Source: Streptomyces sp. I05A-00742 (GTDB lineage Bacteria > Actinomycetota > Actinomycetes > Streptomycetales > Streptomycetaceae). Taken from it: 42,880 nucleotides of DNA. The position numbers and the translations under genes were made by a program. Below, piece after piece: positions 8,316 to 16,867 of this stretch. The stretch is taken from NCBI RefSeq assembly GCF_013055795.1, contig NZ_JABETO010000026.1, positions 45,477-88,356 of the forward strand, given 5' to 3'. A model generated the notes under the pieces. That model did not search any database and was not told the origin of the DNA. It worked only from the letters and a program-made list of their open reading frames with translations. Every line of letters begins with the position of its first letter. The stretch's first letter is position 1.

Positions 8316-9662
8316 ATGAGCGCGAACACGGGCCCGGTCTTCCTGCCGGGCCATCAGGGATACGACGACGAGCGGCTGGGGCTGAACAGGGCGGTCGCCT
8401 CGCGGCCGGTGCGGGTGGTCGGGGCGGCCGGGGAGCAGGACGTGGTGGCCGCGGTGCGTACGGCGGCCGAGTCCGGGCGGCCCGTCGGGGTGCTGGCCAC
8501 CGGGCACGGGCCCGCGGTGCCGGCCGACGGCGCCGTACTGGTGAACACGCGCCGGATGGACGGCGTCCGGGTCGACCCGGCCCGTGCGACGGCCTGGGTC
8601 GAAGCGGGCACCCGCTGGCGTCAGGTGCTGGAACGCACCGCCCCGTACGGACTGGCCCCGCTGAACGGGTCGAGTCCCGACGTAGGAGCGATCGGCTACC
8701 TGACGGGCGGTGGCGCCGGGCTGCTGGGCCGGCGCTTCGGCTTCGCCGCCGATCACGTGCGGCGGCTGCGGCTGGTCACGGCCGACGGCCGGCTGCGCGA
8801 CGTGACCGCGGCGTCCGACCCCGACCTGTTCTGGGCGGTCCGCGGCGGCAAGGACAACTTCGGCCTGGTCGTGGGCGCGGAGATCGACCTGTTCCCGGTG
8901 GCACGGCTGTACGGCGGCGGCCTCTACTTCCCCGGCGAGGCCACCGCCGAGGTGCTGCACGCCTACGCGGACTTGGTCCGGCACCTGCCCGAGGAGACGG
9001 CGACCTCCGTGCTGCTGGTCCGGAACCCCGATCTGCCCGGCATCCCGCAGCCGCTGCGCGGCCGGTTCGTCACCCACCTCCGCTTCGCCCACAGCGGGGA
9101 CCCGGCGGACGGCGAGCTCCTGGTGAAGCCGCTGCGCGCGCTCGGGCCGGTCCTCCTGGACACCGTACGGGAGATGCCCTACGCCGAGGTCGGCACGATC
9201 CACCACGAGCCCACCTCCCTGCCGTACGTCGTCCACGACCGCAACCTGCTCCTGAGCGATCTGACCCACGACGCCGTCGACACCCTCGTCGACCTGGCCG
9301 GGCCGGACGCGCGGCCACCGTTCGTCACCGAGCTCCGGCACTTCGGCGGCGCCTACGCGCGGCCGCCGGAGGTCCCCAACTGCGTCGGCGGGCGCGACGC
9401 GGCCTTCTCGCTCTTCACGGGCGCCGATCCGGCGAGCGGGCCGCCCCGGCAGCGGGACGCACTGCTGGCCGGCCTGCGTCCGTGGAGCACCGGTGGGATG
9501 AACCTCAATTTCGCGGGCGTGGAGGACGCCACCCCGGACCGCGTCCGCGCCGCCTACGCGCCGGCCGACTACGAGCGGCTGAGGAACCTCAAGTCCCACT
9601 ACGATCCCGGCAACATGTTCCGGATCAACTTCAACATCCCGCCGGAAGGGGACCGTTCCTGA
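8316..9662 (+). CDS. FAD-linked oxidase, BBE-type
   Basis: A 448-residue flavoprotein of the PCMH/berberine-bridge family. The FAD-binding half shows EQDVVAAVRTAAESGRPV, the ATGHG segment (His64 is the likely covalent 8-alpha-histidyl attachment site), and DVGAIGYLTGGGAGLLGRRFG. The Cys used by bicovalent members is a Ser here (NGSSPDVG), so single attachment is expected. DPDLFWAVRGGKDNFG and the C-terminal LRNLKSHYDPGNMFRINFNIPP (BBE domain) are also typical. Such enzymes oxidise sugars, alcohols or alkaloid-like substrates with oxygen. ATG 8316 is chosen because upstream codons do not look family-like; a clear Shine-Dalgarno is lacking. It is divergent from the sugar operon and may share its control region. 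Confidence 0.88.
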   Translation: MSANTGPVFLPGHQGYDDERLGLNRAVASRPVRVVGAAGEQDVVAAVRTAAESGRPVGVLATGHGPAVPADGAVLVNTRRMDGVRVDPARATAWVEAGTRWRQVLERTAPYGLAPLNGSSPDVGAIGYLTGGGAGLLGRRFGFAADHVRRLRLVTADGRLRDVTAASDPDLFWAVRGGKDNFGLVVGAEIDLFPVARLYGGGLYFPGEATAEVLHAYADLVRHLPEETATSVLLVRNPDLPGIPQPLRGRFVTHLRFAHSGDPADGELLVKPLRALGPVLLDTVREMPYAEVGTIHHEPTSLPYVVHDRNLLLSDLTHDAVDTLVDLAGPDARPPFVTELRHFGGAYARPPEVPNCVGGRDAAFSLFTGADPASGPPRQRDALLAGLRPWSTGGMNLNFAGVEDATPDRVRAAYAPADYERLRNLKSHYDPGNMFRINFNIPPEGDRS

Positions 9663-9932
9663 CGGCGTGCCGGCGAGAGTGGAATCCCGAACGCCCCGGG
9701 CGATCGCGGAGGAACAGGGCGTCGGTGGTGCGGAACGCAGTGATCCACAACACTGGAATCATATGTTCCGGCTTCGTGTCCTCTGCCCGGCTTTGCCTGC
9801 TTCCTGTGTTACCGATCTCGGTTACGCTCCGCGTCGTCGACCACCTTGGGTGACCAAGAGGGTCGATATTCCTGTCCCTCAAAGGCCACGGATCCCCCAC
9901 GAAGGGGCCCGGACCGGAAGTTGGAGAACCAC

Positions 9933-10214
9933 ATGCGCCGACGCATCGTCGCACTCGCCGTGAGCGCGCTCATGGCCGGAGGCACGGTCGCCATGACCCT
10001 GCCCGCCCAGACCGCCAGCGCCAAGGCCATCACCTGCGACACGTCGCAGATGCGCCAGCAGGTCGCCAACCTCAAGGCCAAGGCCCAGCGGCTGAAGCAC
10101 GAGGGCGAGTACGCGGCCGCCAGGCGGGCCCTGGCCCAGGCCGACGCGATCCAGAAGAAGCTCAACGCCTGCATCAAGGGGGACAACGACGCGTCGAAGC
10201 CGTTCCCGCGGTAG
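9933..10214 (+). CDS. Small secreted helical protein of unknown function
   Basis: A 93-residue protein with a clear Sec signal peptide: MRRRIVALAVSALMAGG, then a cleavage site after ASA (about residue 30). The mature 63 residues are rich in Lys, Ala and Gln and look alpha-helical (MRQQVANLKAKAQRLKHEGEYAAARRAL), with two cysteines (35 and 80) that could pair outside the cell. GGAG sits 7 nt before ATG 9933. I recognise no family with a known role; similar short exported proteins are common in Streptomyces. A strong terminator hairpin follows at 10227-10267. Confidence 0.75.
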   Translation: MRRRIVALAVSALMAGGTVAMTLPAQTASAKAITCDTSQMRQQVANLKAKAQRLKHEGEYAAARRALAQADAIQKKLNACIKGDNDASKPFPR

Positions 10215-10226
10215 TCACGGACGCCC

Positions 10227-10267
10227 GGGGCCCGCTCGCCGCACGTACGGCACGGCGGGCGGGCCCC
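10227..10267 (+). terminator. Terminator hairpin after the small secreted protein
   Basis: Arms 10227-10241 and 10253-10267 form a 15-bp G/C-rich stem with one G-T wobble and an 11-nt loop. No U-tract follows, as is usual for Streptomyces terminators. Confidence 0.7.
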
Positions 10268-10392
10268 GTCCGGTGCCCGGAGGGCAACGGCTCATGGACC
10301 CGTCCGCCTCGCCGTTCATACGGCGAGGCGGAACCGCTCAAGAGGTGTGGTCCGCCCTACCGCCGGGCCGGATCCGACCAACAGCGAGGGGG

Positions 10393-10833
10393 TCAACAGC
10401 GGGTGACGGAGAGGGTTTGGTTGACCTCTTTGACGAAATGCTTGCCCTTGTAGGCGAGAACCTGGGTGCGCCAGATGATGGGCTTGACGCACTTGGCGGC
10501 AGTCGTCCACGTCATGTCGTACTGGCTGAGGCGGCCGCTGGGGTTCGAGTCCTGGACGGCCCACCGGACCCCGCCCGGCGCGGGATTCCCCGCCAGGAGG
10601 AAGATCGTGGCGCGGTCCCACTTGCCACCGCATGTGTTGGCGGTCGCGTGGCCGTAGACCTTTCCGTTCTGGACGTACGGCCGGCCGGCTTCCAGCCTGC
10701 ACGAGGCCAGGTCGGCCCCCGGTGCGGCCGCTGAGGCGGGCACGGTCAGGCCGATGCCGCTGAGGGCGGCGACGGCCGCCGTGACGGCAGCGATGCGCCC
10801 GCGACGGCGCGACGGTTCGAGCATCCTCGCCAT
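10393..10833 (-). CDS. Secreted protein with four cysteines, function unknown
   Basis: A 146-residue protein with an N-terminal Arg-rich region, a hydrophobic core (AAVTAAVAALSGIGLTV) and a signal-peptidase site around ASAAA (about 36). The mature domain of about 110 residues has four cysteines (45, 68, 115, 146), the last being the C-terminal residue, consistent with two disulfides, and many aromatic and glycine residues suggesting a beta-rich fold. A GGAGGAG Shine-Dalgarno sits directly before ATG 10833. It converges with the 93-residue secreted protein gene. I cannot name a family. Confidence 0.75.
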   Translation of the reverse strand: MARMLEPSRRRGRIAAVTAAVAALSGIGLTVPASAAAPGADLASCRLEAGRPYVQNGKVYGHATANTCGGKWDRATIFLLAGNPAPGGVRWAVQDSNPSGRLSQYDMTWTTAAKCVKPIIWRTQVLAYKGKHFVKEVNQTLSVTRC

Positions 10834-11264
10834 GTCTCCTCCAAGATCGGTGCTTGTCGAAACTGGTCGGTGCTGGTGGTACCGGCAGGCGCGGGGTGCT
10901 GCACAGAGTCCTGCTGACCGCGACTACGGGTGCTGCGAAGGTCACCTGCTCCTGCCTCGGCCGGGTCGATCCTCCCGGTATTCCGTGCGCTGGAGTCTCA
11001 CGAGAACCTCAAATTTACTTACGTCTCAAGGGAGTTGGTGGCATCGCTGGTACCAGAGCCCCAGTGCCGTCGGCTGCCTCATGGTGCCGACGCCCCGCGC
11101 GGGGGCGTGGTACGGGGGTGCGGTGCGGGGAAGCGGCCCGGTCGGTGAGGGCCGGCGCCTGGCGGGGTGAGCCGGTACGGCCGTTCGGCGGATGCCGGTG
11201 AAATGCGGCAAATGTGTGGCGCGCTTCGGTGAGGCCGGTGCCCGGCCGGGGAAGAGGTCCGGAT
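10834..11264. other. Intergenic, no gene seen
   Basis: About 430 bp between a minus-strand and a plus-strand exported-protein gene, so it should hold two divergent promoters. A small AT-rich patch lies at 11010-11035. I see no open frame with convincing codon use and no strong repeat apart from the short palindromic CCCCGCGCGGGG near 11095. Confidence 0.5.
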
Positions 11265-11825
11265 ATGACCTATGTATCCGTAGTGGCCGCCGCCGTCGTG
11301 GCGGTGGTGCCGACCGTGGTCCTCGTTCCGCAGGACGATCCGGTGACCGTGACCAAGGCCTTTCGTGCAGATGTGCGAGACGGTGCCGTCACCTATGACC
11401 CGGACGCGGTGCCGGAGGGCGCGCGCGTCCAGGTGGTGGAGCGTGAGACGAGCGGTGGGGGCACGCGGTTCGAACTGCGCCTCCGCGGCCTTCCGGGCAA
11501 CCGTACGTTCGGGGCCCATGTGCACAGGGAGGCGTGCGGCTCCGAGCCCGAGGACGCGGGGCCGCACTACCAGCACGTCAAGGATCCGGTGCAGCCCTCG
11601 GTCGACCCCGCCTACGCGAACCCGAGGAACGAGGCGTGGCTCGACTTCACCACCGACCGGCGCGGCGATGCCCGCGTCGAGGCGACGGTGACCTGGCGCG
11701 TCCGCCCGGGCGAGGCCCGCTCGATGGTGCTCCACGAGCACGCCACCGAGACCGCCCGAGGCCGCGCCGGGATGGCCGGGGAACGGCTGGCGTGTGTGAC
11801 GGTGCCCTTCGGCAGGGGGCGCTGA
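11265..11825 (+). CDS. Cu/Zn superoxide dismutase-like exported protein
   Basis: A 186-residue protein with an N-terminal membrane or signal segment (TYVSVVAAAVVAVVPTVVLV) and a SodC-like beta-barrel domain. Candidate metal ligands are in the family order: FGAHVH (His85, His87), GPHYQH (His101, His104) and LHEH (His157, His159). Two cysteines (91 and 177, in LACVTV) could form the conserved disulfide. Active enzymes dismutate superoxide outside the cytoplasm. Several surrounding residues differ from classical SodC, so activity is probable but not assured. The frame is open upstream to 11214, but ATG 11265 has GAGG at good spacing and begins the signal sequence. Confidence 0.8.
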   Translation: MTYVSVVAAAVVAVVPTVVLVPQDDPVTVTKAFRADVRDGAVTYDPDAVPEGARVQVVERETSGGGTRFELRLRGLPGNRTFGAHVHREACGSEPEDAGPHYQHVKDPVQPSVDPAYANPRNEAWLDFTTDRRGDARVEATVTWRVRPGEARSMVLHEHATETARGRAGMAGERLACVTVPFGRGR

Positions 11826-11833
11826 GAACGGAA

Positions 11834-11846
11834 GGGGCTCCGCCCC
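11834..11846. terminator. Possible short terminator between convergent genes
   Basis: GGGGC-TCC-GCCCC hairpin followed by more G/C-rich palindromic sequence (CCGCCCCGGGGCGG), between the SodC-like gene and the convergent small membrane protein gene. Weak on its own. Confidence 0.4.
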
Positions 11847-11901
11847 GGGGCGGGGTCGGTCCGGCGGATGGCGGATACGCCGGGCGGGCCCCGGTCGTGC
11901 G

Positions 11902-12123
11902 TCAAGCCGCGTGCCGGCCCCGATGGCCGCCGCGCCGCGGGGAGGCGTCGGGCAGGCGAGGCTCGTCGGCGGGGAGATCCGGTACGACGCGCAGGTGACG
12001 TTCCGATGGCAGCGGCGCCTGGTCGGGCTCGGGTGCCTCACCCAGCATGCGGTCCTCGTATCCCGCGAGAGCGAAGATGAGGCCCAGGAGCAGGGGAGGG
12101 ATGAGCAGGGCGGTGAAAACCAC
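11902..12123 (-). CDS. Small single-pass membrane protein, function unknown
   Basis: A 73-residue frame starting at GTG 12123, preceded at 7 nt by a strong GGAAGGAG. The N-terminus is one transmembrane helix (VFTALLIPPLLLGLIFALAG), followed by a hydrophilic acidic and proline-rich tail (YEDRMLGEAPEPDQAPLP) and an Arg/His-rich C-terminus. The tail is probably cytoplasmic. I recognise no domain. The frame stays open to 12417, but the upstream part shows no protein-like character, and the ribosome binding site decides this start. Confidence 0.6.
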   Translation of the reverse strand: MVFTALLIPPLLLGLIFALAGYEDRMLGEAPEPDQAPLPSERHLRVVPDLPADEPRLPDASPRRGGHRGRHAA

Positions 12124-12338
12124 GGAGGGACTCCTTCCCGGAAGGCCGTCCCTGGCCGTGTTGCCTCCTTCGTCGCACGGAAACCCCTCATCCCCCGTCC
12201 TCCGCGGGAAGCGGCGGATACGGGCCATCGTGCGCCGGCGGCCGACGACGGGCGCCTCGACGCTCGTCTCGGCGGCCGACTGGTGGAAAAGGGGCGCATT
12301 GAGCGGCGACTCGCCCGAAATATGCGCCCGCACCCACC

Positions 12339-12358
12339 GCGGTTGAACATGGAACCGC
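12339..12358. promoter_or_regulatory. Inverted repeat upstream of the small membrane protein
   Basis: GCGGTT-N8-AACCGC, a perfect 6-8-6 inverted repeat in the 290-bp gap between the LysR gene end and the small membrane gene start. Position suits an operator for the latter; significance is modest. Confidence 0.3.
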
Positions 12359-12413
12359 AGCCCTGCGCCCGGACCACCGGCCGGGGCACGCCGTCCGGGA
12401 GTACCCCCGGCCC

Positions 12414-13328
12414 TCACCCCGCCGACAGCGACCCCGCCACCTCGCCCAGCGCCTCCAGCACCGGCCGGATCAGCGGATGCTGCTCCGCGCCCCGCCGGAC
12501 GGCGGCGAACACGCGGCGGGTGGGGGTGACGCCCTCGACGGGGCGGACGACGATGTCCTTGATGTTCATGCCGGAGAGCGCGGAGCGCGGTACGAGGGCC
12601 ACGCCGGCGCCGGCGCCGGCCAGGGCGGCGACGGCGCGGAAGTCGTCGGAGGAGTGGGCCAGGCGCGGCTGGAAGCCGGCGAGTTCGCAGGCGAGGACCG
12701 TCATGTCGTGGCAGGGGTTGCCCGGGTAGGGGGCGATCCAGTCGCTGTCGGCGAGTTCGTCGAGGCGGACGTGGGGCTCGCGGGCCAGCGGGTGGGAGGT
12801 GTGCAGCACCGCGTCGAAGGGCTCGGCGTAGAGCGGGACGCGGACGAGCCGCAGGTCGTTCTCGCGCGGGGCGCCGCGGTACTCGACGGCCAGGGCGACG
12901 TCGGCCAGGCCGTCCATGACGAGCGGCAGGCTCTCGTCGCCCTCGGCGTCGCGCACCCGGAGCCGGATGCCCGGGTGGCGGCCGGCGAGCAGGGTGATGA
13001 CGGGGGCCAGCACCTCGGCGATGCCGGTGGCGAACGCGGCGACGGTGAGCTCGCCGGCGCTGCCGTCCGCGTAGGCGGCGAGCTCGGCCTCGGCCCGTTC
13101 CAACTGGGCCACGACCTGGTGGGCGTGGGTGAGCAGGATCTCGCCTGCCGCGGTCAGGCGGACGCCGCGGCCGCTGCGGGTCAGCAGCACATGGCCGGTC
13201 TCCTGTTCGAGGGCGGCGAGCTGCTGGGACACGGCGGAGGGGGTCAGGTACAGCGCCGCGGCCGCGGCGGTCACCGTACGGTGGTCCGCCACGGCCCGCA
13301 GGACGCGCAGTCGCCGGGGGTCGATCAC
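12414..13328 (-). CDS. LysR-family transcriptional regulator
   Basis: A 304-residue LysR regulator. The N-terminal winged helix-turn-helix is intact (DPRRLRVLRAVADHRTVTAAAAAL, then TPSAVSQQLAALEQE, residues 3-45), followed by the linker helix and a periplasmic-binding-like effector domain (GELTVAAFATGIAEVL to GVALVPRSALSG). It lies 76 bp after kbl on the same strand, so it may regulate the threonine-degradation genes, or it may be independent. The start is GTG 13328 with no good Shine-Dalgarno and an inverted repeat immediately upstream, which would fit a leaderless or autoregulated transcript. Confidence 0.88.
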   Translation of the reverse strand: MIDPRRLRVLRAVADHRTVTAAAAALYLTPSAVSQQLAALEQETGHVLLTRSGRGVRLTAAGEILLTHAHQVVAQLERAEAELAAYADGSAGELTVAAFATGIAEVLAPVITLLAGRHPGIRLRVRDAEGDESLPLVMDGLADVALAVEYRGAPRENDLRLVRVPLYAEPFDAVLHTSHPLAREPHVRLDELADSDWIAPYPGNPCHDMTVLACELAGFQPRLAHSSDDFRAVAALAGAGAGVALVPRSALSGMNIKDIVVRPVEGVTPTRRVFAAVRRGAEQHPLIRPVLEALGEVAGSLSAG

Positions 13329-13346
13329 CTGGCCAATTTTGCCAGG
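13328..13346. promoter_or_regulatory. Inverted repeat at the LysR gene start
   Basis: CCTGGC-CAATTTT-GCCAGG, a perfect 6-7-6 repeat with an A/T-rich centre, touching the GTG start of the LysR gene. It contains the T...A dyad typical of LysR-type sites and is a likely autoregulatory site. Confidence 0.5.
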
Positions 13347-13404
13347 GCCCGGGGCGGCGTACGGCCGGTCCGCCGCCGGGTCGGCCCCGGAGGGACCGGC
13401 GGGG

Positions 13405-14598
13405 TCAGCCCTTGAGCTCCTTGCGCGCGTCGACGAACGCGGCGACGGCCCGCTCGACGTCGGCGGTGGAGTGCGCGGCGGACAGCTGGACCCGGATCCG
13501 GGCGGCGCCCAGCGGGACCACCGGGTACGAGAAGCCGATGACGTACACGCCGCGCTCCAGCAGCAGCTCCGCCATCCGGCCCGCCTCGGCCGCGTCACCG
13601 ATCATGACGGGGGCGATGGCGTGGTCGCCGGGCAGGATCTCGAAGCCGGCCTCGGTCATGCTCGTGCGGAACAGCTCGGTGTTGGCGCGCAGCTTCTCCC
13701 GCAGGTCGCCCGCGGACTCCAGCAGGTCGAGGACCTTCAGGGAGGCGGCGGCGATGACCGGGGCGAGGGAGTTCGAGAAGAGGTACGGGCGCGAGCGCTG
13801 GCGGAGCAGGGCGACGATCTCGGCGCGGGCGGCGACGTAGCCGCCGGAGGCGCCGCCGAGGGCCTTGCCGAGGGTGCCGGTGATGATGTCCACCCGGTCC
13901 ATGACGCCGTGCAGCTCGGGGGTGCCCCGGCCGCCGGGGCCGACGAAGCCGACGGCGTGCGAGTCGTCGACCATGACCATGGCGTCGTAGCGGTCGGCCA
14001 GGTCGCAGATCTCGCGGAGCGGGGCGACATAGCCGTCCATGGAGAACACGCCGTCGGTGACGATCAGACGGCGCCGGGCGTCCTGCGTGTCCTGGAGCTG
14101 CTTCTCCAGGTCGGCGAGGTCACGGTTGGCGTAGCGGTGGCGGCGGGCCTTGGAGAGCCGGATGCCGTCGATGATGCTGGCGTGGTTGAGGGCGTCGGAG
14201 ATGACGGCGTCCTCGGCGCCGAGCAGCGTCTCGAAGACGCCCCCGTTGGCGTCGAAGCAGGAGGAGTACAGGATGGTGTCCTCCTGGCCGAGGAACGCCG
14301 ACAGCCGCGCCTCCAGCTCCTTGTGGACGTCCTGCGTACCGCAGATGAAGCGCACCGACGCCATGCCGTAGCCCCAGCGGTCGAGGGCGTCCTTGGCGGC
14401 GGCGACGACCTCGGGGTGGTCGGCGAGGCCGAGGTAGTTGTTGGCGCAGAAGTTGAGCACGTCGCCGGGGGTGCCGCCGGCGGTGACGTGCACCGAGGCG
14501 CTCTGCGGCGTGCCGATGACCCGCTCCGGCTTGAAGAGACCGGCTTCACGGATCTCGTCGAGGGTGGCGCGGAGGTCGTCGCGGACGGAGGCGAACAT
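13405..14598 (-). CDS. kbl: Glycine C-acetyltransferase (2-amino-3-ketobutyrate CoA ligase)
   Basis: A 397-residue PLP enzyme of the alpha-oxoamine synthase family, the same length as E. coli Kbl (398). It splits 2-amino-3-ketobutyrate with CoA into glycine and acetyl-CoA. The PLP lysine is in TGTLGKALGG (Lys245), the PLP-ring Asp and His in VDDSHAVGF, and the substrate region in LNFCANNYLGLADHPEV; the C-terminal IRVQLSAAHS is also typical. GGAG lies 8 nt before ATG 14598. It is 62 bp downstream of tdh on the same strand, giving the complete threonine-to-glycine pathway. Confidence 0.95.
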   Translation of the reverse strand: MFASVRDDLRATLDEIREAGLFKPERVIGTPQSASVHVTAGGTPGDVLNFCANNYLGLADHPEVVAAAKDALDRWGYGMASVRFICGTQDVHKELEARLSAFLGQEDTILYSSCFDANGGVFETLLGAEDAVISDALNHASIIDGIRLSKARRHRYANRDLADLEKQLQDTQDARRRLIVTDGVFSMDGYVAPLREICDLADRYDAMVMVDDSHAVGFVGPGGRGTPELHGVMDRVDIITGTLGKALGGASGGYVAARAEIVALLRQRSRPYLFSNSLAPVIAAASLKVLDLLESAGDLREKLRANTELFRTSMTEAGFEILPGDHAIAPVMIGDAAEAGRMAELLLERGVYVIGFSYPVVPLGAARIRVQLSAAHSTADVERAVAAFVDARKELKG

Positions 14599-14660
14599 GC
14601 GGGGGCTCCTTCGGGAAGGGCGGAAGGCGGGGTGCGGGGGCGGGAGGACGACGCCGGAGG

Positions 14661-15689
14661 TCAGGCGGTCCAGTCCAGGATGATCTTGCCGCTCCGTGCG
14701 GTGGCGGCCTCGTAGAAGGCCGCGTCGAAGTCCCGGTGGGAGTACCGGCCCGTGACCACCGGCGCGAGGTCGAGTCCGGCCTCCAGCAGCACGGTCATCG
14801 CGTACCACGTCTCGTACATCTCACGGCCGTAGATGCCCTTGATGGTGATCATCGAGGTGACGAGCTTCGACCAGTCGACGGGGAACTCCTGCGACGGCAG
14901 GCCCAGCATGGCGATGCGGCCGCCGTGCGTCATGTTGGCGATCATGTCCTGCAGCGCCTCGGGGCGGCCCGACATCTCCAGGCCGATGTCGAAGCCCTCG
15001 CGCAGCCCCAGGGCGCGCTGCGCGTCCGCGATCGAGGACTCGGCGACGTTGCAGGCCAGGGTGGCGCCGACCTTGCGGGCCAGGTCCAGGCGCGGCTCGC
15101 TGACGTCGGTGATGACCACGTTGCGGGCGCCGGCGTGCCGGGCCACGGCCGCGGCCATGATGCCGATCGGGCCCGCGCCCGTGATGAGGACGTCCTCGCC
15201 CACCAGGGGGAAGGACAGCGCCGTGTGCACGGCGTTGCCGAACGGGTCGAAGATCGCGGCGATGTCGAGGTCGACCTCGGTCCGGTGCACCCAGACGTTG
15301 GAGGCCGGCAGCGCGACGTACTCGGCGAAGGCGCCGTCCCGGCCGACGCCGAGGCCGACCGTGCTCCGGCACAGATGGCGGCGGCCGGCCAGACAGTTGC
15401 GGCACTTGCCGCAGACCAGGTGCCCCTCGCCGCTGACCAGATCGCCGACCGCGATGTCCCGGACGTCCGCACCCACCTCGGCGACCTCGCCGACGAACTC
15501 GTGCCCGAGCACGAGCGGCGTACGGACCGCCCCCTGAGCCCATCCGTCCCAGGACCGGATGTGCAGGTCCGTCCCGCAGATGCCGGTGCGCAGCACCCGG
15601 ATCAGGACGTCGCCGGGACCGGTCTCCGGCTCGGGGACGTCCATGAGCCACAGCCCGGGCTCGGCCTTGTGCTTGACGAGTGCCTTCAT
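14661..15689 (-). CDS. tdh: L-threonine 3-dehydrogenase
   Basis: A 342-residue zinc alcohol-dehydrogenase-type enzyme (E. coli Tdh has 341) that oxidises L-threonine to 2-amino-3-ketobutyrate with NAD. Catalytic zinc residues are Cys38 (GICGTDLHI) and His63-Glu64 (GHEFVGEV). The structural zinc site is Cys93/96/99/107 (CGKCRNCLAGRRHLC). The nucleotide-binding motif is GAGPIGIMAAAVA. The family-specific NPFGNAVH segment is present as DPFGNAVH. ATG 15689 follows GGAG at 9 nt. It is the first gene of the tdh-kbl unit. Confidence 0.95.
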   Translation of the reverse strand: MKALVKHKAEPGLWLMDVPEPETGPGDVLIRVLRTGICGTDLHIRSWDGWAQGAVRTPLVLGHEFVGEVAEVGADVRDIAVGDLVSGEGHLVCGKCRNCLAGRRHLCRSTVGLGVGRDGAFAEYVALPASNVWVHRTEVDLDIAAIFDPFGNAVHTALSFPLVGEDVLITGAGPIGIMAAAVARHAGARNVVITDVSEPRLDLARKVGATLACNVAESSIADAQRALGLREGFDIGLEMSGRPEALQDMIANMTHGGRIAMLGLPSQEFPVDWSKLVTSMITIKGIYGREMYETWYAMTVLLEAGLDLAPVVTGRYSHRDFDAAFYEAATARSGKIILDWTA

Positions 15690-15925
15690 GGGCTGCGGCT
15701 CCAGGGGGGGTGGTGGTTCCACGGCGGGGACCACGGTGAATCTTCGCGCGCACCAATGTGCCGAGTGATGCCCCTGACGTCCATCGAGGATTTCTTAAGC
15801 GGGGCAACAGAAGAACTTCACGCACGGTCCCCGGCCGGTGAAGGAACGGTCCGCGCCGTGGGGAAGACGTCGAGCGGGCTCGGACCACTGCCGGTGGTCG
15901 TCGGCCGGAATTCCGACGCGGAGCC

Positions 15926-16867
15926 TCACCCGACGTCCCCGGCGTAGAAGCCGTCCCGCTCGCCGGCCCGGGCGGCGGCGACGAGGCCCGGGAGGAGGCC
16001 GCGGTAGGCGACCGGGTTGATCCGCAGCCCGGACAGCCCGTCCAGCGGGACCCATACGACGCCGGCCTGCGCGCGGTCGGGGACCGGGCCGCCCAGGGTC
16101 CTGGGCACGTCGGTGACCCCGCACCAGAACAGCGCCTCCACCCGGTGGCGCGCGTCGGGGCGGGCCGGGACCTCGGGGTGCCGGTAGGGGATGTACTCGC
16201 GCAGCAGCAGGACCGGGCCCGGGGTGACGCGGACGCCGGTCTCCTCGAACACCTCGCGCGCGGCGCACTCCGACAGCGTCTCGCCCGGGTGCTGGCCGCC
16301 ACCGGGCAGCCAGTACGCGGTGGTCCGGGGCGTGTTGCCGTGCAGGAGCAGCACCCGGCCGTCGTGGACGACGAGGCCGCTCGCGGCGTTCCGGATCACC
16401 GTCGGGCCGGGGCGAGGCACCGCGGGGACTCCCCGCCCGGACACCTCGGGGCCGGCCGGCACCCCGCCGTCCAGATACCGTCCGATCACCGCCCTCGCCC
16501 ACGGGCTCATGGTCAGCCGGGGCAGCACCGGGGCGGGGAACCAGGCCAGCATCACCCCTTCGGTGAGGGGCAGCGCCCGCGCGTCGCCCTCCCAGTGCCC
16601 GAGGAACACGGTGATCAGCCCCGTCCCGCCGTCCGGACCCCGCGCCGGCAGCACGGCGTACCGCCGCAGCCCGGGCAGCACGAGCCCGGCCTCCTCCGCG
16701 AGTTCACGGGCGATCGCGGCCTCCGGAGTCTCGCCGTCCTCCCGGCCGCCCCCGAGGAGGGACCACGCGCCCGGGTCGCAGATCCCGGGGATGTCGTCGC
16801 GCAGGTGCAGCAGGAACTCACCGGCCGCGTTGACGACGAGCGCCGCCGTGCCCTTCGGCTCCTCCAC
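15926..16867 (-). CDS. Tandem Nudix hydrolase (two catalytic domains)
   Basis: A 313-residue protein with two complete Nudix domains. Box 1 spans residues 40-62 (G40, E46, R54-E55, E58-E59, G61) and box 2 spans 190-212 (G190, E196, R204-E205, E208-E209, G211), both matching GX5EX7REUXEEXGU with no missing metal-binding glutamate. Nudix enzymes hydrolyse nucleoside diphosphates linked to another group. The two halves differ enough that different substrates are possible. The start is GTG 16867, preceded by GGGAGG at 6 nt. It is transcribed toward tdh, 236 bp away, and divergent from the saccharopine-dehydrogenase-like gene. Confidence 0.88.
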   Translation of the reverse strand: MEEPKGTAALVVNAAGEFLLHLRDDIPGICDPGAWSLLGGGREDGETPEAAIARELAEEAGLVLPGLRRYAVLPARGPDGGTGLITVFLGHWEGDARALPLTEGVMLAWFPAPVLPRLTMSPWARAVIGRYLDGGVPAGPEVSGRGVPAVPRPGPTVIRNAASGLVVHDGRVLLLHGNTPRTTAYWLPGGGQHPGETLSECAAREVFEETGVRVTPGPVLLLREYIPYRHPEVPARPDARHRVEALFWCGVTDVPRTLGGPVPDRAQAGVVWVPLDGLSGLRINPVAYRGLLPGLVAAARAGERDGFYAGDVG

